Source of the DNA: Mangrovimicrobium sediminis
Lineage (GTDB): Bacteria > Pseudomonadota > Gammaproteobacteria > Pseudomonadales > Halieaceae
Direction of reading: 5' to 3'
Assembly: GCF_004745945.1 (NCBI RefSeq)
Contig: NZ_SRLE01000007.1
Span: 248,001 to 312,000 of the forward strand
Length of the DNA: 64,000 bases
The notes below the pieces were generated by a model, which was given only the letters and a program-made list of their open reading frames with translations, was not told where the DNA came from and searched no databases. Position numbers and translations under genes: made by a program. Positions 26,464 to 34,733 of the stretch are shown in pieces (position 1 is the stretch's first letter; each line of letters opens with the position of its first letter).

Positions 26464-27069
26464 GTGACATTCAGAGCCCTATCGATCGCGCTGCTGGTAT
26501 CCCTGGCCGCCTGCGGGCAGGACGACAACAAGAGCGCCGCACCCAGTGCGGACCCGGGCGCCGCGCCGGCCAGCACCTCCCCGGCGCTGGTTGATAGCGG
26601 GCCTGCGAATGCCGCCCCCGCCGGCTATCCGCCGAAAAGTGCGGCGCAACCGACCAAGGATCGCCGCTCCAAGGAGCAGCGGCGCCTGCAGCGCATGGAT
26701 GAAGTGGTGCAGCTGAGCGAGGCTCAGAAAGTCCAACTCGCAGACCTGATGGCAGCGGGCGCGAGCAAGAAGGAACTGATGACCGTGCTGAGCGAGGAAC
26801 AGGTCGCCGCCTGGCAGGCCCACTCGGCGACCCGCGAGCGCAAGCATGACAAGGAGCGCGCTTCCAAGCAGCGCCAGACCCAGGTAGAGAAATGGCAGGC
26901 CTTCCTCGACCTGGACGAGGCCCAGGTGGCCGAGATGAACGCAATTCTCGCCGAGGGTGGCGACACCAAGGCCCTGCGCGAGGTCCTGATGCCGGAGCAG
27001 GTCGAGCAGCTCAAGCAGCACCGCCAGGCCCAGAAGAATGCCGCCGGCACGGATAGCGCCGGCGGGTGA
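26464..27069 (+). CDS. Predicted lipoprotein with an internal duplication
   Basis: 201 residues, GTG start with a GAGGAG site. A lipobox VSLAAC places the modified Cys at 17 (next residue Gly, so outer-membrane sorting is expected). An Ala/Pro-rich linker (25-65) leads to two related helical units, 83-121 and 148-187, sharing an SEAQ/DEAQ start, a central G, a VL pair and an EQV. I do not recognise the family; the helices recall periplasmic Spy-like proteins. It sits inside the glycan operon and overlaps the next gene (GTGA), so a role in export or assembly of the glycan is suggested. Confidence 0.75.
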   Translation: MTFRALSIALLVSLAACGQDDNKSAAPSADPGAAPASTSPALVDSGPANAAPAGYPPKSAAQPTKDRRSKEQRRLQRMDEVVQLSEAQKVQLADLMAAGASKKELMTVLSEEQVAAWQAHSATRERKHDKERASKQRQTQVEKWQAFLDLDEAQVAEMNAILAEGGDTKALREVLMPEQVEQLKQHRQAQKNAAGTDSAGG

Positions 27070-28235
27070 GGGTACTCCACCTCGGCAAGTACTACCCGCC
27101 GGACCCGGGCGGTATGGAAACCTTCCTGCGCGACCTGTTGCACGCCTCGCTGCGCGCGGGGCTCGAGGTCGCCGCGCTGGTGCACGCCTGGCGACCCGGG
27201 TTGCGCAGCAGCAGCGAGACCCGGCACACCGCGGACGGTGACCTGCAACTGACCCGCGCGGCGATCTGGGGGCGGTTGCTGTTCACGCCGATCAGCCCCG
27301 CTTTCCCGCTGCAGTTGCGGCGTCTGTTGCGGCAGTTCCAGCCAGGCATCGTGCATGTGCACCTGCCCGCTCCCTCGGCGTTCTGGTTGTTGCTCTCACC
27401 CGCGGCACGTCGCGTGCCCTGGGTGGCGCACTGGCACGCGGATGCCATCGACGAGCGCGCCGGCACGTTGTTGCGCGGTGTTTACCGCTGGCTCTACCGA
27501 CCGCTGCAGTCGGCTCTATTGCGGCGTACGCGTGCCATTATTGTCACCTCGCCACCGTACCTGGAATCCAGCCCGGCACTGCGCGAATTTCACGACAGGT
27601 GCGTGGTCGTGCCGCTGGGCCTGGATGCGCAAACCCTGCACGCCGCCGCGCCGACAGCGCTGCCTGCCGATAACGTACCGGGCGAGATACGCCTGCTCGC
27701 CGTCGGCCGCCTGACCTACTACAAGGGCCTCGATGTGCTGCTGCGTGCGGTGGCCGCTGTGCCCGAGGCGCGGCTGCGTATCGTCGGTGTGGGCGAGGAC
27801 GGCGAGCGCCTGCGGCACCTGGCCGACGAGCTGGGTCTTGCCGGGCGCGTTGCGTTTCTCGGTGGTCTCGACGACGCCGCACTGGCGCGGGAATACCAGG
27901 CCTGCGACTGCCTGTGCCTGGCCTCCACCGAGCGCTCCGAGGCCTTTGGCCTGGTGCTGCTGGAGGCGATGTCATTCGCACGTCCGCTGATTGCCTCCGA
28001 GATTCCCGGCTCCGGTGTGGGCTGGGTGGTCGAGGAGGGCGTGAACGGACTCAAGGTACCGCCAGGCGACGTACCCGCCTGGAGCGCTGCAATCCGCAGG
28101 CTCGCCGGCGACACAGCGCTGCGCCAGCGCCTGGGTGCGACGGGCTGTGCCCGTTTCGAGGAGCGCTTTGCCATCGACGCCTGTATGCGCGGCGTCGGCG
28201 ACGTCTACCGCCAGGTCCTGGAGGTCGCCGCGTGA
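27066..28235 (+). CDS. GT4-family glycosyltransferase
   Basis: 389 residues, GTG start overlapping the lipoprotein stop. The N-terminal HLGKYYPPDPGGMETFLRDL with its glycine loop is typical of the acceptor side of GT4 enzymes; LLAVGRLTYYKGLDVLLRA and SERSEAFGLVLLEAM give the donor-binding side. Likely transfers a hexose to the lipid-linked intermediate. The stop overlaps the next gene (GTGA). Confidence 0.92.
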   Translation: MRVLHLGKYYPPDPGGMETFLRDLLHASLRAGLEVAALVHAWRPGLRSSSETRHTADGDLQLTRAAIWGRLLFTPISPAFPLQLRRLLRQFQPGIVHVHLPAPSAFWLLLSPAARRVPWVAHWHADAIDERAGTLLRGVYRWLYRPLQSALLRRTRAIIVTSPPYLESSPALREFHDRCVVVPLGLDAQTLHAAAPTALPADNVPGEIRLLAVGRLTYYKGLDVLLRAVAAVPEARLRIVGVGEDGERLRHLADELGLAGRVAFLGGLDDAALAREYQACDCLCLASTERSEAFGLVLLEAMSFARPLIASEIPGSGVGWVVEEGVNGLKVPPGDVPAWSAAIRRLAGDTALRQRLGATGCARFEERFAIDACMRGVGDVYRQVLEVAA

Positions 28236-28999
28236 CGGCCCTGCAGGACACTGCAACAGCGGATGCCCTCGCGGGTGTCGCGGGACTGGTCGTGATCCCT
28301 GCGTTCAACGAGGAGGACAGCATCGCCGAGGTAGTGCGCTCGATCATCCTCGCCAGCGGCTTTCCGGTACTGGTGGTCAGCGACCACAGCACCGACGACA
28401 CCGTGGCCCAGGCCCGTTCCGCCGGCGCGGAAGTGATCACGCTGCCGGTGCAACTGGGGCCCTGGGGTGCCACCCAGACCGGGCTGCGCTACGCCAGTCA
28501 GCGCGGTTACGACGTGGTCCTGAGCATGGACGCGGACGGCCAGCACCTGGCCTCGGATATCGCCGCCGTGGTGCGCCCGCTGGCCGAGGGCGAGGCGGAT
28601 GTCGCCATCGGCGCATTCACCGAGCGCGGCTCGGCGCTGCGCAAGTTTGCCTGGGTATTGCTGCGCTGGACCTCGAGCCTGCGCCTGGACGACATTACCT
28701 CCGGCTTTCGTGCCTATGGCCGCGCCGCGGTGGAGTGCCTGGCCAGCGAGGAGGCGACCCTGCTGGCCTACCCGGACGTGGGCGTGTTGCTGTTGCTGCA
28801 GTCGCGCGGCCTGCGCGTGGTCGATGTACCGGTCACCATGCGCGAGCGCCACAACGGCGCCTCGCGGGTGTTCAGCTCGTGGTTCACGGTCATGTTGTAC
28901 ATGTTACAGACGTTGCTGCTGGGGCTGAGCAAGCGCCCGCTGCAGAAAATTACGCCGCAGGATTCGCGCCAGGGCGCGCGACGCAAGGGGGATAGCTGA
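28232..28999 (+). CDS. GT2 glycosyltransferase, polyprenyl-phosphate-sugar synthase type
   Basis: 255 residues from a GTG overlapping the upstream stop. GT-A features: VVIPAFNEEDSIAEVV at the N-terminus, DHSTDDT, and the metal-binding MDADGQH. The layout resembles dolichyl-phosphate mannose synthase-like enzymes without C-terminal membrane helices. It is directly followed by a DUF2304 gene, a common pairing in which the small membrane protein anchors the enzyme. Probably supplies a lipid-phosphate sugar for the large GT-C-like protein downstream. Confidence 0.9.
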   Translation: MTALQDTATADALAGVAGLVVIPAFNEEDSIAEVVRSIILASGFPVLVVSDHSTDDTVAQARSAGAEVITLPVQLGPWGATQTGLRYASQRGYDVVLSMDADGQHLASDIAAVVRPLAEGEADVAIGAFTERGSALRKFAWVLLRWTSSLRLDDITSGFRAYGRAAVECLASEEATLLAYPDVGVLLLLQSRGLRVVDVPVTMRERHNGASRVFSSWFTVMLYMLQTLLLGLSKRPLQKITPQDSRQGARRKGDS

Positions 29000-29000
29000 C

Positions 29001-29381
29001 ATGATTCCAGTAATTACCGGGATAATGGGCGTTGCCATTTCGCTGGTCATGTTGCTGTTTCTGCGCCGCGACAAGCTGCATGCGCACCACGGCGTGTTCT
29101 GGTTCGTGATCGCCCTGGGCTTCGCGCTGCTCGGCTTTGCGCCGGGTATTGTCGACCAGCTGGCGAGCCTGCTCGGCGTGGCCTACCCGCCGGTGCTCGC
29201 CTTCGCCGCAGCCATCGGCCTGGTGGTGATCAAGTTGCTGCTGCTGGATCTCGAGCACTCCTCGCTGAAGCAGCGCAACGAGCGCCTGATCCAGCAGGTC
29301 GGTATCCTCGAGGTCGAGCTGCGACAATTGCGCGAGCAGGTCGCCGCCACCACCGCCGCGACCGGGCAGTCCACCGACTAA
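29001..29381 (+). CDS. DUF2304 membrane protein
   Basis: 126 residues with three hydrophobic helices (3-22, 31-52, 60-85) and a C-terminal coiled coil (about 90-118). The order matches DUF2304, found next to GT2 enzymes. It begins one base after the GT2 stop. Probable membrane partner for the GT2 enzyme. Confidence 0.82.
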   Translation: MIPVITGIMGVAISLVMLLFLRRDKLHAHHGVFWFVIALGFALLGFAPGIVDQLASLLGVAYPPVLAFAAAIGLVVIKLLLLDLEHSSLKQRNERLIQQVGILEVELRQLREQVAATTAATGQSTD

Positions 29382-29402
29382 AATGCCAGGCAGCTCGCCA
29401 TC

Positions 29403-32033
29403 GTGAGTGTGTTCGCCTTCGCAATGGCCCTGCTGCTGCCCTGGGCTGCGGGCTTTGCCGTACTGCGTTGCCTGGTGCATTGCGTCGGTGGGGGGCAGCG
29501 GGCGCCGCTTTCCCTCACCGTCGGCTACGGGTTCTTTCTCGGCAATGCGCTGCTGGTGGCCGTGCTCTATCTCGTGGGTATGTTCACGGAGCAGCTCCTG
29601 CGCTGGCCCGTTCACCTGTCGCTGGCGGTGATCGCAGTGATTGCCCTGTGGCTGGCGCAGCGCGCGCCGCGCACGCCGCCGTCGCATCACCCGCCACAGG
29701 CGGTGGCGAGCCGGGGCCAACGATTGTTGTTCGCGGCGCTGCTCTTGCTGTGCCTGCTGCACCTGGGCTTCGCGCTGGTGGAGCAGCTGCAATTGCCGAC
29801 CTACCCCTGGGATGCCTGGCTGGCCTGGTTCTACCGCGCCAAGGCCTGGTTTTTCAGTGGCAACCTGGCGCCCATGGTGTCGCGGGCGCAGTGGTTGTCC
29901 GGGGTGTCCGGTGCGGATTACAGCATCGAGGCATTCGCCTACCCGCCGCTGGTCTCCGCTATTCCTTTCTGGAGTGCCTACAACCTCGGGCTGTGGTCGG
30001 ACACGCTGGTACACCTGCCGTATTTTGGTTGCGGCGTGGCTGTCGCGCTCGGCCTCTACGGCCAGTGCAGGGAGCGGGGCCTGTCGCCGTTGCTCGCCGT
30101 GAGCGCGGCCTACCTGTGGTTGTCGCTGCCGCTGGTGGACACCCACCTCTCCCTGGCCGGGTATGCGGATATCTGGATGGCAGGGTTCGCCGGCCTGGGC
30201 TTTGTCGCGCTGGTGCGCGCCCTGGCGGGGGCGGGCAGGGCGCAGCTGCTGCTGGGCGCGCTCATGCTGGGTATCAGCGCGGCGGCCAAGGTGGAGGGGC
30301 TGATGTGGACCCTGCTGGCATTGCTCCTGGTACTCGCCTGTCGCCTGCCGCTGCGCTGGAGCATGGCGCTGGCAGGTGTGGCATTGCTGGCGGTGCTCAC
30401 CGCCTGGCTGACGGGTTACACCTATGTCGAGCTGCCCCTGCTCGGCGGTACCGGCTACCTTGCCGGAGAACTGGTGCTTCCCGGCATGGGCGCCCACCGC
30501 CTGGAACTGCACAACCCCTTGCCCGCCTACCTGCGCGGCTTCCTGCTCGGCGGCAGCTGGCACCTGTTGTGGGTGTTCCTGCTGCTGGCCGCTGGACTGT
30601 TGCTGGGCGCGCGTGGCGGCGCCCTGCGCCGGCCGCTGCTTTTGTTCCTGCTCCTGTTTATCGCCAGCCAGGCGCTGATCTTCGCCGGCACCGAGCAGGC
30701 CGTATGGGCGAGCAGCCTGACCGCCGCCAACCGGTTACCACTGCAGATGTCGCCGGTGCTGGTCTTCGCCTGCGTGGCGTTGTTCGCCAGCCTGCGGCCG
30801 GTGCCGCCAACGGGTCCGGATGCGGTTGCCTGGCTGGGCCTGGCCGCTCGCCTGGCAGTGTGGTTGCCGCCGCTGGTTGCAGCGGTGGTAGTGGCCGCGG
30901 GCCTGTGGTGGCAGGCGCCGCGGGCGGCTGACCCCGCTGACGCCGGCCGCGAGCATACGGTGGCGCCGGCACAGTGGCGGGTCGTGGTCGGTAGCGGACA
31001 GGTGCAGGGTGATCGACTGGGGATAAACGGTTTCGACGCCGGCGCCGCGGTGCTCAGTCGCAGCGGCATCCACCTGGATAGCGCGCGCTATGCCTACCTG
31101 CGCTACGACGTGCAGGCGAGCATCTACACCAACCCGCAACTGTTCTGGCGCACTACGCGCGACCCGGGCAAGACCTACACCGCGGCGCTGCACGGCACCG
31201 GGGCCAACGTGCTGGCCCTGCACCAACTCAAAGGCTGGAAGGGCAATATCGTCGAGCTCGGTATCGTGTTGTTCGAGGACCCGAGTCGGCCCAGCAGCGT
31301 GGGCGGCCTCACCCTGAACACCGCCTCCACAGGCAGCTACCTGCGCAACGCGGCGGCGCACTGGCTCGCCTTCGACAGCTGGAGCGCAAGTTCCATCAAT
31401 GGTGTGGTGCCTGCCGGCAAGAGTACGTTTCCCGCGCTACCGGCGGTGGTTGCCCTGTGGTTGCTGGTAACCCTGGTGCTGTACCTCGGTGTGGGTCTCG
31501 CCAGCCGTGGGGGAACCCAGCCCGGGGCGCGTTCGGGGAGACTGGTAGGCGCTATGGCGCTCAGCGCGCTGGGCGCCTGGCTGGTATTGGACCTGCGCTG
31601 GAGCGCCAACCTGCTGTACCTCGACGGCCGCGCCATCGAGGCGCGACGCGCCAGCGCGGGCAGGGATTTCCTGCCCGTCTCCAACGATGCACAGATCTAC
31701 GCACTGGCAGGGCAGGTACGCCAGGCCCTGGCCGGGCAGCCGCCCGAGCGGGCCCGGGTGCTGGTGCTGGCGCGCAACCGCGAGGATTACCCGGCGCTGC
31801 GCGCCAAGTACCACCTGTTGCCCGTACCCGCTGTGATCGGGGATATCGACGTGCTTACCCGGCCGCGCAATCGCGGGGTGGGGTATCTCTTGCAGCTGAC
31901 CAGCCCGGACCGGGAATCGCCCGGCATCGAGGCACTCGAACGGCAGATGGTCGCCGCACGCGAACGCCATGCGCCGCGGCTGCGCGAAGTGTTGCGCGCC
32001 GAAGCCGGGGTGCTCTACGAACTGGTGAAGTAG
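29403..32033 (+). CDS. Large polytopic membrane protein, probable GT-C-type glycosyltransferase
   Basis: 876 residues, GTG start. About twelve hydrophobic helices fill the first 510 residues, followed by a soluble periplasmic-looking region (about 520-660), two more helices and a C-terminal soluble tail. An early luminal loop contains YPWDAWLAWFYRAKAW, an acidic, aromatic motif in the place of the catalytic Asp of GT-C enzymes that use polyprenyl-phosphate sugars. This suits the GT2 and DUF2304 genes just upstream. No exact family is recognised. Confidence 0.72.
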   Translation: MSVFAFAMALLLPWAAGFAVLRCLVHCVGGGQRAPLSLTVGYGFFLGNALLVAVLYLVGMFTEQLLRWPVHLSLAVIAVIALWLAQRAPRTPPSHHPPQAVASRGQRLLFAALLLLCLLHLGFALVEQLQLPTYPWDAWLAWFYRAKAWFFSGNLAPMVSRAQWLSGVSGADYSIEAFAYPPLVSAIPFWSAYNLGLWSDTLVHLPYFGCGVAVALGLYGQCRERGLSPLLAVSAAYLWLSLPLVDTHLSLAGYADIWMAGFAGLGFVALVRALAGAGRAQLLLGALMLGISAAAKVEGLMWTLLALLLVLACRLPLRWSMALAGVALLAVLTAWLTGYTYVELPLLGGTGYLAGELVLPGMGAHRLELHNPLPAYLRGFLLGGSWHLLWVFLLLAAGLLLGARGGALRRPLLLFLLLFIASQALIFAGTEQAVWASSLTAANRLPLQMSPVLVFACVALFASLRPVPPTGPDAVAWLGLAARLAVWLPPLVAAVVVAAGLWWQAPRAADPADAGREHTVAPAQWRVVVGSGQVQGDRLGINGFDAGAAVLSRSGIHLDSARYAYLRYDVQASIYTNPQLFWRTTRDPGKTYTAALHGTGANVLALHQLKGWKGNIVELGIVLFEDPSRPSSVGGLTLNTASTGSYLRNAAAHWLAFDSWSASSINGVVPAGKSTFPALPAVVALWLLVTLVLYLGVGLASRGGTQPGARSGRLVGAMALSALGAWLVLDLRWSANLLYLDGRAIEARRASAGRDFLPVSNDAQIYALAGQVRQALAGQPPERARVLVLARNREDYPALRAKYHLLPVPAVIGDIDVLTRPRNRGVGYLLQLTSPDRESPGIEALERQMVAARERHAPRLREVLRAEAGVLYELVK

Positions 32034-32063
32034 GCGGGCAGGCAAGCTGCCCGTGGGGGGAAT

Positions 32064-32086
32064 CGCGCGCCGGTCGGCGCGCGTTT
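32064..32086 (+). terminator. Rho-independent terminator of the glycan operon
   Basis: An 8-bp GC-only stem CGCGCGCC/GGCGCGCG with a GGTC loop, followed by TTT. It lies 31 bp after the stop of the last operon gene and before the convergent protease gene. Confidence 0.65.
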
Positions 32087-32099
32087 CAGTAGCCCTTAC

Positions 32100-33209
32100 T
32101 CAGTAGCATTTGCTCGGGAATTCTGAGCAGGCGCCATTGTGCAGGCTGTCGATGTTGGTGGTGGTCGGGTAGGCAGTGTTGTTGCCGAAGCGCGACGCAC
32201 CGCCGATCTTGATAGAGCCATCCAGATAGCCCCAGCTGGTCGTGCCTATCACGACGTTGTCCTGGTTGTCGCTGGGCTCGGGGTTCTCGGTCGCGTCCCG
32301 GTTGGTAATGGATGAGCCGAAGTTGGCCAGCCAGGGGCCGCCGCTGGAGCCGCCGGTCTGGTCGGTGCCGATGATCACGTTGTTGTAGTCGTCCTGCTCA
32401 CCGAGGGAATCCGTGCGAATCATCTGCTTGCCGGCGTGCAGCGATACCGGGTAGCCGAGCTGGGTGATCTGGGTTGCTGTGCGGCCGGTAGCCGGGAAGT
32501 TGGAGACGTAGCTGTAGTTGTTCACTGCGGTGCCATAGTAGCCGCCCACCACGTCGGCGACTTCGCCGCCATTGCTGTCGGTGACCAGCACAGCCAGGTC
32601 GTTCTCGCATACGATGCCCACGGCACCGGGATTACAAACATCGGTCCCGTCGAGGTAGGTCGGTGGTACGAAGATGGCGGAAACCGTGAAGGTGCCGTAG
32701 AAGGTCGCGCCTTTATGCCGGTTGGGCTCGAACCAGACGGCATCCGGGGAATTGCCCTCACCGAAATCGGTAATGCAGTGTGCGGCGGTGACCAGCAAGC
32801 CCTTGTCGATGATCGATGCCGTGCAAACGAAGTAGGACACGCCGAACTGCATCCACAATTTGCCGGTGGGCGCGTAGGGCATGAAACGAATGGTTTTATG
32901 GGAGCCGGTTTCCGTCGATGCCTTGCGCGTGGTGAACGGGATACCGCCGGTGCCGAATGCAAGCGAGGCGACCTCGCCATTGCCCTGGCCAAGACGAGCG
33001 CGCACACCCTCCGGCAATTGCGCGGCGGTGACCATCGGCAGGCGCGTCTGTTCTGCAATCAGGCCCAGCTGTTCCGTCAGCAGCGACTGGCGGGCGGGAA
33101 TATCCATCCGCACATAGCCATCGGCACTTGCGAGGGGCGCGGCGGTGGCCGCGGCGGCCAGGCCGAGGGCAGCGGCGGAGCGCGCCAGCGGGTTGTGAAT
33201 CGGTTTCAT
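32100..33209 (-). CDS. Secreted trypsin-like serine protease
   Basis: 369 residues. A signal peptide (1-29) precedes a short pro-region and a chymotrypsin-fold domain with the complete triad: His in VTAAHC, Asp in CENDLAVLV and Ser in GTDQTGGSSGGPW. Several Cys (C-terminal CSEFPSKCY and others) suggest disulfides, fitting periplasmic or extracellular location. It lacks a GlyGly-CTERM tail, so it is not an evident rhombosortase substrate. Convergent with the glycan operon. Confidence 0.88.
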   Translation of the reverse strand: MKPIHNPLARSAAALGLAAAATAAPLASADGYVRMDIPARQSLLTEQLGLIAEQTRLPMVTAAQLPEGVRARLGQGNGEVASLAFGTGGIPFTTRKASTETGSHKTIRFMPYAPTGKLWMQFGVSYFVCTASIIDKGLLVTAAHCITDFGEGNSPDAVWFEPNRHKGATFYGTFTVSAIFVPPTYLDGTDVCNPGAVGIVCENDLAVLVTDSNGGEVADVVGGYYGTAVNNYSYVSNFPATGRTATQITQLGYPVSLHAGKQMIRTDSLGEQDDYNNVIIGTDQTGGSSGGPWLANFGSSITNRDATENPEPSDNQDNVVIGTTSWGYLDGSIKIGGASRFGNNTAYPTTTNIDSLHNGACSEFPSKCY

Positions 33210-33555
33210 CGTCGACTCCTGGAGTCCAATTGGCGGGCGACAGCGGCCCGTGTCTGGGTTTAGGCCCGCACAGACTAGTCACCCGCTATTCAGCTCACAA
33301 GCAAATAGCGTGGAAAACAGCGGTTGGATCCGGAGTTCTGTGACCCGGTTCTCACCCGTGAAAACCCGTAGTGAACAGCTGTTCTCCAGCCTAAAGTTGG
33401 CGACCGTGTTCTCTGCCTTCGGCGCCGCGAGGGCAGGGTGCGGTTTACCTCGTCTTATGGTTCGTGAAACACTTCCCCGCAGAGCGGCGTCTATGACACC
33501 GGCACAGGCAGCAATCGCTGTTATATTTCCGTCTTGCAAAGCGCACAGTGAACCC
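33210..33555. other. 346-bp intergenic region
   Basis: Spacer between the divergent protease and arfB genes. The arfB frame is open through it, but the encoded extension has no conserved character. It must hold both promoters; a TTATAT element near 33531 is a possible -10 for arfB. No gene or repeat seen. Confidence 0.55.
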
Positions 33556-33975
33556 ATGCCCGACCTGCAGATATCGACCCGCGTCGTCATCCCCGAGGAC
33601 GAGATCGAATTGAGCGCCATCCGCGCCCAGGGCGCTGGCGGCCAGAACGTCAACAAGGTCTCCTCGGCGATTCACCTGCGCTTCGACGTGGGCGCCTCGT
33701 CCCTGCCCGACTTCTATAAGGAGCGTCTGCTGGCCAGCCGTGACCAGCGCATGACCAAGGAGGGCGTGCTGGTGATCAAGGCGCAGCGCTTTCGCACCCA
33801 GGAAAAGAACCGGGAAGATGCCCTGTCACGCCTGGCGGAGATTGTGCGCGCTGCGGGCGTGACGCAAAAGGCGCGACAGGCGACGCGCCCGAGCCGCGCG
33901 GCCAAGGCCAGGCGCATGGACAGCAAGACCCGGCGCGGTGCGATCAAGGCCCTGCGTGGCAAGATCGTGGACTGA
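33556..33975 (+). CDS. arfB: Ribosome rescue factor, peptidyl-tRNA hydrolase ArfB
   Basis: 139 residues, the same size as E. coli ArfB (YaeJ). The GAGGQNVNK segment holds the catalytic GGQ (28-30) that hydrolyses peptidyl-tRNA on stalled ribosomes, and the C-terminal third is Arg/Lys-rich (RPSRAAKARRMDSKTRR), the tail that enters the empty mRNA channel. The ATG at 33556 is chosen by homology; the frame runs further upstream without conserved content. Confidence 0.93.
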   Translation: MPDLQISTRVVIPEDEIELSAIRAQGAGGQNVNKVSSAIHLRFDVGASSLPDFYKERLLASRDQRMTKEGVLVIKAQRFRTQEKNREDALSRLAEIVRAAGVTQKARQATRPSRAAKARRMDSKTRRGAIKALRGKIVD

Positions 33976-34146
33976 TCGGCCTGCCGGCGATGCGGAGCAG
34001 TGCTGGTCGCGGCTCCCTGTCCTTCTGCCCCCTTTCATCCCGGATACTTAGGTTTTACGATAGTGACTGCGCGACCGGGCAGGTCACTGCCAGGCAGTCC
34101 CGCCGCAGTTGCAGTCGCGCCTACGCATCGGGGAGGTAGTCGAGTG

Positions 34147-34542
34147 ATGAAGGTATTTCAGTCGAGAGTCGATACGTGGCTGGTCGCGATTATCGTCGGG
34201 GCCGAGCTGTTCTGCCTGTGGATGTGCACCCAGCTGTTCGCCGCGGGTGCCTATCCGGCGGCCCTGGGCCTGCTGTTGTTCGGTGTCGGGCTGCCGCTGT
34301 GGATGCTCCTGTCTACCCGGTATGTTGTCGATGATGACACGCTGGCCGTTCGTTGTGGCCCGTTCCGGTGGCGGGTGCCGCTGGGCTCGATCGAGGCAGT
34401 ACGAGAAACACACAATCCGGTCTCCAGTCCTGCCCTGTCACTGGACCGCCTTGAAATCAGCTACATGAATGGCAAGTCGGTTATCGTATCCCCCGCCGAC
34501 AAGCGCGGCTTCTGCGCAGCGATTCACTGCCCGGTAGCTTGA
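34147..34542 (+). CDS. Bacterial PH-domain membrane protein (bPH_6-like)
   Basis: 131 residues after a GGGGAGG site. Two N-terminal helices (about 11-30 and 35-53) are followed by a PH-like domain: STRYVVDDDTLAVRCGPFRWRVPL, SSPALSLDRLEISY and VSPADKRGF match the bacterial PH_6 family. Function unknown; likely cytoplasmic-face domain on a membrane hairpin. Confidence 0.75.
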   Translation: MKVFQSRVDTWLVAIIVGAELFCLWMCTQLFAAGAYPAALGLLLFGVGLPLWMLLSTRYVVDDDTLAVRCGPFRWRVPLGSIEAVRETHNPVSSPALSLDRLEISYMNGKSVIVSPADKRGFCAAIHCPVA

Positions 34543-34733
34543 AGCCCTGCCGGCCGTATTTCGCTTACAGCCTCTACCACCTGGAAGACTAGCCTCACTT
34601 AGCCTGCCCGCCAGCCAGCTGGCGACCCTGCTCCAGTGGGTGTTCGTTCGGGGGGACATGGCCCTATCCCACCGCGTGGTCTATACAGAGACGGTCAGGC
34701 GGTTTTATCGGTGTCAGCAGGGAGGGCGGACGC

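Noticed and set aside
33250-33555. N-terminal extension of arfB by 102 codons
   Set aside because: The standard ArfB length begins at 33556; the upstream part has no conserved character.
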